NCBI GenBank assembly: GCA_910583795.1
Contig: CAJTZQ010000002.1
Span: 1 to 64,000 of the forward strand
DNA from: an uncultured Muribaculaceae bacterium
GTDB taxonomy: Bacteria; Bacteroidota; Bacteroidia; Bacteroidales; Muribaculaceae
DNA length: 64,000 nt
Reading direction: 5' to 3'
Shown in pieces: positions 45,729-52,149 of the stretch. The position numbers were made by a program, and so were the translations under genes. Below the pieces are notes generated by a model. The model had not been told where the DNA came from, did no database searches, and worked only from the letters and a program-made list of their open reading frames with translations. Position 1 is the stretch's first letter. Every line of letters starts with the position of its first letter.

Positions 45729-46086
45729 ACAGCTCCGTGCCCTTCAGGGGGTGACCGGATCCAAAAGAAACAAGTATGGAGCGAAAAAGACCGGCTCCCA
45801 CGCCTCGGGAAAGGAGCATGACCGCGCAGGTCAGCTCAAGCTTTGGCAGCGAGCCGGTCTGATCTCCGACCTCCGCGAACAGGTCTCCTTCACTGTGATC
45901 CCCACCCAGCGAGACGCCGACGGCAAGCTGATCGAGAAGTGCACCCGATACATTGCCGACTTCGTCTACAAAGACAGGGAGGGGAACACGGTGGTGGAAG
46001 ACACGAAGGGGTTCCGCACCCCGGAGTATATCATGAAAAGGAAACTCATGCTCAAAGAATATGGAATAAGAATCAAAGAAACATAA
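45703..46086 (+). CDS. DUF1064 PD-(D/E)XK nuclease
   Basis: The 127-aa protein (ATG 45703) has the DUF1064 pattern KYGAKKTGSHASGKEHDRAG, then CTRYIADFVYKDREGNTVVE followed by DTKG, the catalytic core with the ADF Asp, Glu and Lys (E-x-x-K). Phage DUF1064 proteins are endonucleases of the Holliday-junction or VRR-like type. It lies in the replication block between the DUF4494-like gene and DUF4373. Confidence 0.82.
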   Translation: MKPRTLTVEQLRALQGVTGSKRNKYGAKKTGSHASGKEHDRAGQLKLWQRAGLISDLREQVSFTVIPTQRDADGKLIEKCTRYIADFVYKDREGNTVVEDTKGFRTPEYIMKRKLMLKEYGIRIKET

Positions 46087-46102
46087 CAACAGAAGTCACG
46101 AC

Positions 46103-47107
46103 ATGGCACGACCGCGAAAAGCCGGTCTCGACTACTTCCCTTTCGATGTCGACTTCTTCTCTGACGAGAAAGTGGTTTGCATCGCCGGCGAATTCGGGAC
46201 CAAAGGCGAATTGACGATCATCAAGCTGCTCTGTGCGATATACCGCAACGGTTATTTCACCCTGTGGAATGATGCTCTCAAATACAAGCTCAAACGTGAG
46301 ATAGACGGCGCGTCAGGCGATCTGCTCGACAAGATTGTGCACACCTTGGTTAGACGGGGATTCTTCGATGAATCGCTTTTTAACTCGGACTCGGTGCTCA
46401 CCTCGGAAGGCATTCAACGCCGATACTTCGAAGCCACAAAGTTCCGGCAACGGGACCGGGATCTACCTTACCTTTTGCTTATCCCAAGAGTAAACTACCC
46501 TAAAACCGACATTTCCCAATGGGAAACCCCCGTTTCCCAACGAGAAAGTACACAAATAAAAAGAAATAATATAAAAATATCATCTGACGATGATACAAAA
46601 AGCGCGCCGCCGTCGCCGCCCTTTGTTGAAGAAAAATTTTTAAAAGAATTTTTTTGTGAGGGATCATCCGGCGAACAGGATGCAAAACGTCTCGCGGCTC
46701 TCGACTCTCTCCGGCGCTCGTTCGGGCTCCCGGATATGGAAAGTATGAAAGATCTCGCCCGGCAGGTGATGGCAGACTGGAAGATCCGTCGCCATACTCC
46801 GAAAGACTGGGAAGACGCCGCCAACCATCTGGTCAGCACAATCCGAAAGAAATGTGCGGCTAAAGAGAGCCAGAAAACGGAAAGCGTCCAACGGACAGCG
46901 GAAAACGGAAACCGGTCAACGGGAAACTACATTGCCGAACTTGACCGCCAGGTTGAGAAACAGAAGCAAGATTTTGAGGAACGACAGAAAGCCCGTATGG
47001 CTCCGGCTGATTACATCCGCTCCAAAGGCTACGACCCTGACAAGGTCACCATGGTACAGGTCATGAGCCCGGATTGGTGTAGCAACAATCCCCCGACAGT
47101 TCAATGA
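46103..47107 (+). CDS. DUF4373 / Lin1244-type replication protein
   Basis: The 334-aa product begins MARPRKAGLDYFPFDVDFFS and continues with DEKVVCIAGEFGTKGELTII, a winged-helix-like replication initiator domain of phages. A long linker follows. The stretch KTESVQRTAENGNRSTGNY (from about 46870) is encoded by the same AACGGAAAACGGACAAC-like repeat found in virion genes. The C-terminus (DYIRSKGYDPDKVTMVQVMS) is conserved in this family as a helper-like end. Confidence 0.75.
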   Translation: MARPRKAGLDYFPFDVDFFSDEKVVCIAGEFGTKGELTIIKLLCAIYRNGYFTLWNDALKYKLKREIDGASGDLLDKIVHTLVRRGFFDESLFNSDSVLTSEGIQRRYFEATKFRQRDRDLPYLLLIPRVNYPKTDISQWETPVSQRESTQIKRNNIKISSDDDTKSAPPSPPFVEEKFLKEFFCEGSSGEQDAKRLAALDSLRRSFGLPDMESMKDLARQVMADWKIRRHTPKDWEDAANHLVSTIRKKCAAKESQKTESVQRTAENGNRSTGNYIAELDRQVEKQKQDFEERQKARMAPADYIRSKGYDPDKVTMVQVMSPDWCSNNPPTVQ

Positions 47108-47167
47108 GCAATTGATTAATCACGATTAGTCATACTCAATCCAAAATCTCAATTCAAATCAGGTTCA

Positions 47168-47201
47168 GATCTTGAGCGTGGTGCGCACGAAGTAAGCACT
47201 C
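47168..47201. repeat. Repeat R2, copy 1 (non-coding)
   Basis: A short dispersed repeat with core CTTGAGCGTGGTG followed by CGCACGAAGTAAGC, in the 131-bp gap between DUF4373 and the 61-aa gene. Copies 2 (62258-62290) and 3 (63771-63803) lie inside the giant ORF. A CTCACAACTCAAAACT low-complexity run follows it. Confidence 0.75.
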
Positions 47202-47238
47202 TCACAACTCAAATCTCACAACTCAAAACTAAATAATT

Positions 47239-47424
47239 ATGAACGCACGACAATTTTTCGACAAGGTGGCATTGCTCCGCGTCCACCAGAAGGGATACTT
47301 CGCCACACGGAGCCGGGATGCACTTGAAGCGAGCAAGGCTCTCGAAAAGGAGATAGACGCGGAGATCGACCGCGTAACCCAGATAATCGCCATCCGCCAG
47401 TCTCCAAACCTCTTCAATCAATAA
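47239..47424 (+). CDS. 61-aa hypothetical phage protein
   Basis: The product begins MNARQFFDKVALLRVHQKGY and is a helical hairpin. Small proteins of this kind are common in Bacteroidales phages, without assigned function. It is 5 nt before the methyltransferase gene. Confidence 0.55.
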   Translation: MNARQFFDKVALLRVHQKGYFATRSRDALEASKALEKEIDAEIDRVTQIIAIRQSPNLFNQ

Positions 47425-47429
47425 CCGCA

Positions 47430-49061
47430 ATGATCAATCTTCTATACATAGATCTCTTCTGTGGTGCAGGAGGCACTTCCACCGGTATCAATTCCTCCCG
47501 TGTTGACGATGAGGAATGTGCAAAGGTCATTGCATGTGTCAACCACGATGCCAACGCCATAGCCTCCCATGCATCCAACCATCCGGACGCACTCCACTTC
47601 ACCGAAGACATCCGCACGCTTGAACTGTCACCGCTTGTTAGCCATCTCAGGAAATGCCGTGCCGAGAACCCAGAAGCACTTACCGTATTGTGGGCGTCTC
47701 TTGAATGTACTAATTTCAGCCGTGCCAAAGGCGGACAGCCACGGGATGCAGACAGCCGGACTCTTGCCGAGCACCTGTTCCGATACATCGAAGCAATCAA
47801 TCCGGACTACATTCAGATTGAAAACGTGGAGGAATTCATGTCGTGGGGCGATGTAGACCAAAACGGCAAACCTGTATCGAAAGACAAGGGTCGCAGCTAC
47901 ATGCGGTGGGTCAGGAATGTGAAAAGATACGGTTATGAATTTGATCACCGGATAATGAATGCCGCCGATTACGGCGCCTACACGTCTCGGAAACGTTTCT
48001 TCGGGATATTCGCCCGAAAGGGTCTTCCGATTGTATTTCCGGAGCCGACTCACTGTAAGAACGGAAGCCACAACCTCTTCACAGAGCTGCTGCCATGGAA
48101 GCCTGTGCGTGAAGTCCTTGATTTTTCTAATGAGGGCAGAAGCATTTTCGGTCGAGAGAAACCATTGTCAGAAAAGACACTTGAGCGCATCCATGCCGGA
48201 CTGATCAAGTTTGTTGCCGGAGGAAAAGACGCCTTCATGGTGAAATATAACTCGGTCAATCAGAAAACCGGGAAATATTGTCCTCCATCACTCGATGCTC
48301 CTTGCCCTACTGTAGCCACTCAGAACCGTCTGGCACTCGCACAGGTGTCGTTCCTCTCAAAACAATATGGAGGATCTCCGGAAGGAAAGAACATATCTGT
48401 TGAAAGCCCGGCTGGAACAATAACGACTGTAGACCATCACGCTTTCGTTTCAGTTCACTACGGAAACGGGTACAATCTTCCTATTGATCATCCTGCACCC
48501 ACCATCACCACAAAAGATAAACTTTCGTTGGTAACGACTCGGTTCATTGCGAATGAATATTCAGGAGGCGGTCAGATTTCAAGTATAGACACGGTCAACC
48601 CTGCTGTTCTCACCAACCCCAAGCAGAAACTTGTGACGTGTAACAGGTTCTTGGTCAATCCTCAGTACAATTCGACAGGCTCATCAGTTGAAGATCCTTG
48701 TTTCACTCTTATAGCACGCATGGACAAGCGTCCGCCGTCGTTTGTGACAGTAAAACATGGCGCTATTCATGTGGAGATCTACGATACCGACTCTCCGATG
48801 ACGGTAACGATTAAGAAATTTATGACTCTATACGGCATTGTCGATATAATGATGCGCATGCTCATGATTGACGAACTTAAACTTATCATGGGTTTCCCCG
48901 AAGATTACGTTCTCATCGGCACACAGGCAGAACAAAAGAAATACATAGGCAATGCCGTTGAGGTCACAATCGCCCGTAAATGGTGTGAGGCTCTATGTTC
49001 AACTCTCCGTTCCCTCCTGCTTCGCAAAACCCGAAAACCCTCAAAAATTAAAGCGGCATGA
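47430..49061 (+). CDS. C5 cytosine DNA methyltransferase with internal repeats
   Basis: The 543-aa enzyme has motif I DLFCGAGGTS near 8, motif IV LECTNFS with catalytic Cys93 (Glu in place of the usual Pro before Cys), motif VI IENVEEF near 130, motif VIII RKRFFGIF near 187, and motif X GNAVEVTIA near 507. Between VIII and X lie five repeats of ~30-35 residues (~269-440), with units such as SVESPAGTITTVDHH and PIDHPAPTITTKDKL. These take the place of the target-recognition domain. It probably modifies the phage DNA against restriction. Confidence 0.9.
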   Translation: MINLLYIDLFCGAGGTSTGINSSRVDDEECAKVIACVNHDANAIASHASNHPDALHFTEDIRTLELSPLVSHLRKCRAENPEALTVLWASLECTNFSRAKGGQPRDADSRTLAEHLFRYIEAINPDYIQIENVEEFMSWGDVDQNGKPVSKDKGRSYMRWVRNVKRYGYEFDHRIMNAADYGAYTSRKRFFGIFARKGLPIVFPEPTHCKNGSHNLFTELLPWKPVREVLDFSNEGRSIFGREKPLSEKTLERIHAGLIKFVAGGKDAFMVKYNSVNQKTGKYCPPSLDAPCPTVATQNRLALAQVSFLSKQYGGSPEGKNISVESPAGTITTVDHHAFVSVHYGNGYNLPIDHPAPTITTKDKLSLVTTRFIANEYSGGGQISSIDTVNPAVLTNPKQKLVTCNRFLVNPQYNSTGSSVEDPCFTLIARMDKRPPSFVTVKHGAIHVEIYDTDSPMTVTIKKFMTLYGIVDIMMRMLMIDELKLIMGFPEDYVLIGTQAEQKKYIGNAVEVTIARKWCEALCSTLRSLLLRKTRKPSKIKAA

Positions 49062-49213
49062 AATTCAGATTTATAATCTACTTCGAGATTCAATCTTGCA
49101 GTTGTGGACCCCATCCAACCTGCAAGAAGCGAATCAGATGGATACTTTTTAACCTCTTCGGGTTCCAACGACAATACTCATTACCCTGCAAAGGTTGTGA
49201 TTTACCATTCTAA
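49058..49213 (+). CDS. 51-aa Cys-rich protein
   Basis: The ATG overlaps the methyltransferase stop (ATGA). The product begins MKFRFIIYFEIQSCSCGPHP, then TCKKRIRWILFN, and ends SLPCKGCDLPF. Two Cys pairs (CxC and CxxC) plus one more suggest a zinc knuckle. No family recognised. Confidence 0.5.
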   Translation: MKFRFIIYFEIQSCSCGPHPTCKKRIRWILFNLFGFQRQYSLPCKGCDLPF

Positions 49214-49228
49214 TAAATAGTTTTTGCT

Positions 49229-49789
49229 ATGGAAACAAAATATAACATCACGGAAGATAATATTCGTGACTTCATGAATAATCATGAAGACGATTTCCCT
49301 TTGATTATTGATGATCAGGCTGGGTTAGACTTCAAAGACGAAAAGACAAGGGCTATTCCTTCTAACGCCCATATCTACAAGAAAAAGAGCAAGACAAGAA
49401 CCGTCAAGTTGGAAATAACTTCATTCCGGGGCATCAGCTGGGGAGCCATACACTACTACGGCAAATTAATTGCCGATGGTATAGACTTTCAACTGATTGA
49501 TAATCCCAGCATCACTACCTCGAACTGGGATGCTAAAAAGATCAATCCCCTCTACCAATGGAGATATAGCTTTGACTTGAGAAGACCTGCCACCCAAGAG
49601 GAAATAGATCATGATCCGGATAGGTGGCATTATTATAATCCGGGAGACTTCACAACGAGTTTCGATACAAAAGAGGAAATCATAGCTCTTGCAAAGGAGT
49701 GCTTCAAAATGAGGTTTTCCGGTGAATGGGAACTTTGGGTTGATGACTGCACAATGGCAAGAACTAATATTTATCAGATCGAATTATGA
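49229..49789 (+). CDS. Hypothetical phage protein
   Basis: A 186-aa acidic protein beginning METKYNITEDNIRDFMNNHE. Charged, with several aromatic motifs (SWGAIHYYGKL, RYSFDLRRP). No family recognised. Its stop overlaps the next start by 4 nt. Confidence 0.55.
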   Translation: METKYNITEDNIRDFMNNHEDDFPLIIDDQAGLDFKDEKTRAIPSNAHIYKKKSKTRTVKLEITSFRGISWGAIHYYGKLIADGIDFQLIDNPSITTSNWDAKKINPLYQWRYSFDLRRPATQEEIDHDPDRWHYYNPGDFTTSFDTKEEIIALAKECFKMRFSGEWELWVDDCTMARTNIYQIEL

Positions 49790-50388
49790 AAGAGAGTATG
49801 AACCAATTACAAATAACCGCCCTCTCCCGCGTGTATGCGGAGTGGATGATAAAAGATGCAAAGTGTGAGGATCTGCCAAACTGCCTTAAAAAGACATTGC
49901 TGGCATCTAACACTGAGTATGCGGAAGAAGTTATTCGATGGTTGCTCAGCCGCTACAACCTCGTCGAGAAAAGCGCCTACGATCTCGGCAAGCAGAAAGA
50001 GACAATCACGCAGGAGGAGATAGAAAATGAAGCGGTAGATTATGCCTTCGGGGAAAATAAGAAACGTCCCGATGCACGTCCCGATACAGCACCTGAATAT
50101 GCGTGCGAAGACTTGATAGACGCTTTCAAAGTTGGCGCCAACTTCGCCCTCGGCAAGCAGGAGAAGGACGCTGACACCGTGATTCAAGGATGGCTTGTTC
50201 GAGATAAGGACGGAACACTAAATCTATTTTATGGTAGTGACAAGCCAATCAAGAGAGGTCAAGATGAGTATTGGAGTGTTGTCGCAGGTGCTGTTTTTGA
50301 ATACTTGCCAATAGAAATGTTTCCCGACCTCACATGGGATGATGATCCACAAGAAGTAAAAATCATAATCAAAAAGAAGAAAAAATGA
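49786..50388 (+). CDS. Hypothetical phage protein
   Basis: A 200-aa product starting MKESMNQLQITALSRVYAEW with a second possible ATG five codons in. N-terminal helices are followed by a C-terminal part with KDGTLNLFYGSDKPIKRGQD and a Lys tail. It is translationally coupled to the upstream ORF. The function is unknown. Confidence 0.55.
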   Translation: MKESMNQLQITALSRVYAEWMIKDAKCEDLPNCLKKTLLASNTEYAEEVIRWLLSRYNLVEKSAYDLGKQKETITQEEIENEAVDYAFGENKKRPDARPDTAPEYACEDLIDAFKVGANFALGKQEKDADTVIQGWLVRDKDGTLNLFYGSDKPIKRGQDEYWSVVAGAVFEYLPIEMFPDLTWDDDPQEVKIIIKKKKK

Positions 50389-50410
50389 ATAAAAATACCT
50401 TAGCTCTATT

Positions 50411-50641
50411 ATGAAAGAAACAGCAAAAGATTACAAGACTATTGTAGCCGAAATGGCAGAAGTCCTATCGCGTCACCACCTAAGCACCCGTGAAGCTTCC
50501 TTCGCTTCCGCTATGATGTTTATCGCTGCGGTTGAAACTGACCTCAAAGGATATCCCGATAGCCAAAGAGAAGCATTCTGCCACAGTATCATTCAAGGCT
50601 TTTATGCCAACAAGAACAAATCTATATCTCAAATGAATTGA
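50411..50641 (+). CDS. Small hypothetical phage protein
   Basis: A 76-aa helical protein starting MKETAKDYKTIVAEMAEVLS, with SFASAMMFIAAVETDLKGYP. No family recognised. It overlaps no gene and precedes the lipoprotein by 2 nt. Confidence 0.5.
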   Translation: MKETAKDYKTIVAEMAEVLSRHHLSTREASFASAMMFIAAVETDLKGYPDSQREAFCHSIIQGFYANKNKSISQMN

Positions 50642-50643
50642 CT

Positions 50644-50886
50644 ATGATGAAGATTAAACCAACAACCATTCTCCTCGCCCTGCTTGCCCTGACGCTGACG
50701 GGGTGCGAGGAGCTGACGCAAGAGGAGGCACAACAGATAATAGACAATTCAGCTTCATATCATCTAAGAACGGTCAACTATCACGGACATAGTTACATCA
50801 TCTATAGGGGGTATAGAGAAGGCGGCATCACCCACGACCCGGACTGCCCGTGCCGGGAGAAAGGAGGTAACAATGCGACAGATTAA
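50644..50886 (+). CDS. Phage lipoprotein
   Basis: An 80-aa product with lipobox signal (MMKIKPTTILLALLALTLTG followed by Cys21). The mature part has HGHSYIIYRGYREGGITHDP and CPC motifs. It starts at ATG 50644 and overlaps the YopX start by 14 nt. A surface lipoprotein made by the prophage may protect from superinfection or serve lysis; this is not shown by sequence. Confidence 0.65.
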   Translation: MMKIKPTTILLALLALTLTGCEELTQEEAQQIIDNSASYHLRTVNYHGHSYIIYRGYREGGITHDPDCPCREKGGNNATD

Positions 50887-51295
50887 GTTTCGTGGCAAAC
50901 GTCTCGACAATGGAGAATGGATTGTTGGTGACTTGCTTCAATCCAATGAAGGAAGTGTGTATATAGGCATACATGGTCAATATGTTGACGATGGTTATCA
51001 TTTTAACGATATGTATGACAGAACTCTATACGTTGACGAAGAAACCATCGGTCAGTTCACCGATATACTCGACAAGAACGGCAAAGAGATATGGGAGGGT
51101 GATATTGTGCATTTTGTAAATCCGGGATTAGGATATGACCTAATATCACCTGTTATTTTTGAGCACGGTGATTTCTGTATGATGAAGAATAAAAATTATC
51201 TGATTCCAATGGGAAATTTCTCAGATGTAGTATTTGAGGTCATAGGCAACATCCACGACAACCCAGAAATGCTGAAAGGAGGTGAAGAAAAATGA
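50873..51295 (+). CDS. YopX family protein
   Basis: The 140-aa protein begins MRQIKFRGKRLDNGEWIVGD and has GQFTDILDKNGKEIWEGDIV, the YopX (phage early) signature. AAAGGAGGTAA (50860-50870) precedes the ATG. The function of YopX proteins is unknown, but they are widespread in Gram-positive and Bacteroidetes phages. Confidence 0.88.
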   Translation: MRQIKFRGKRLDNGEWIVGDLLQSNEGSVYIGIHGQYVDDGYHFNDMYDRTLYVDEETIGQFTDILDKNGKEIWEGDIVHFVNPGLGYDLISPVIFEHGDFCMMKNKNYLIPMGNFSDVVFEVIGNIHDNPEMLKGGEEK

Positions 51296-51453
51296 TAACC
51301 GAAACAATCTACACCCCAGCCGACCTGCACCACGGCATCTGCGAATGGTGCGGTGAAGAATCAGATGAAATAGTCACCACCGAAGACGGCGAGAAGTGCA
51401 TCGACTGCATCGAAGAAGAAAAGTTTTACCAAGAAACAATGAAAGGAATATGA
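51292..51453 (+). CDS. 53-aa zinc-ribbon protein
   Basis: The product has GICEWCGEE and KCIDCIEEEK, two CxxC pairs 19 residues apart, a zinc ribbon. The start overlaps the YopX stop (ATGA) and has AAAGGAGGTGA (51275-51285) 6 nt upstream. Possibly DNA- or RNA-binding; unassigned. Confidence 0.6.
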   Translation: MITETIYTPADLHHGICEWCGEESDEIVTTEDGEKCIDCIEEEKFYQETMKGI

Positions 51454-51677
51454 ACCAATATCCTCCCCTTCCCGGATTCCCGGTCAAGGGGAGGGTTAAA
51501 CACCAAACTCCGATGAATACATTAATATTAAAGAATTTTAATCCGTCAAACCACCGTATATTAGCATGTCCCAATGGCGAACGGCTCTTCACTGCTGATA
51601 ATCTCCGTTCCGCAATGAAAGCCCTCAACTTCGATTCCGAACAGATCCAAAACGTAATAAAAAAGTTGAATGAATAA
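51450..51677 (+). CDS. Small hypothetical phage protein
   Basis: A 75-aa product starting MNQYPPLPGFPVKGRVKHQT, overlapping the previous stop (ATGA). No family recognised. It ends the replication/early block and is followed by repeat R1. Confidence 0.5.
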   Translation: MNQYPPLPGFPVKGRVKHQTPMNTLILKNFNPSNHRILACPNGERLFTADNLRSAMKALNFDSEQIQNVIKKLNE

Positions 51678-51692
51678 TCTTCTTTCACAAAG

Positions 51693-51729
51693 TCGCGGAG
51701 CTGTCCGGTTCAAAAGCGCAGCTTTTGCC
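51693..51729. repeat. Repeat R1, copy 1 (non-coding)
   Basis: Core TCGCGGAGCTGTCCGGTTC followed by a small hairpin CAAAAGC-nnn-GCTTTTG. This copy is in a gap; copies 2 and 3 lie in frame in the giant ORF. The 3-nt hairpin loop (GCA here) varies between copies. Confidence 0.8.
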
Positions 51730-51771
51730 TCCTCTCATATCTCAAAACTCTAAACTCGAAACCATCCAACC

Positions 51772-52149
51772 ATGTTTCTCCGTAGCATTCTCCGATCCAC
51801 CCGCCGCCCCGACATTACATTCCACAATGACGGGCGCGTTGACATCTCATCCCGTATCGTCCGCGCCCTCGACATGCGTCCCGGCGACGTGATCGACATT
51901 CTCGCTGGCGCCGGCGAAATTTTTCTCTACGTCATGATTCCCTCCCACAAAGTCTGTGGAAGCCATGAGGCGCAATGTCAGCCAACAAAAGCCCGTTCAC
52001 ACAACTTCCGCGCATCCTCCGTTCGCCTCTGCCGCGAAATGCTCGCCATTTCCCGTGAATGCTCCCGTGCCCGATTCTCGTCTGGCGACCTCACAACTGT
52101 CAACGGTCACAAAGCGATTTGTTTAATCCCAAACAAAACAGAACTATGA
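51772..52149 (+). CDS. Hypothetical protein, AbrB-like N-terminus
   Basis: The 125-aa protein begins MFLRSILRSTRRPDITFHND and has RVDISSRIVRALDMRPGDVI with a beta-strand pattern like the swapped-hairpin AbrB/SpoVT fold. The C-terminus is basic and Cys-rich. The similarity is weak. It overlaps the next gene's start by 4 nt, so it likely opens the late operon. Confidence 0.5.
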   Translation: MFLRSILRSTRRPDITFHNDGRVDISSRIVRALDMRPGDVIDILAGAGEIFLYVMIPSHKVCGSHEAQCQPTKARSHNFRASSVRLCREMLAISRECSRARFSSGDLTTVNGHKAICLIPNKTEL

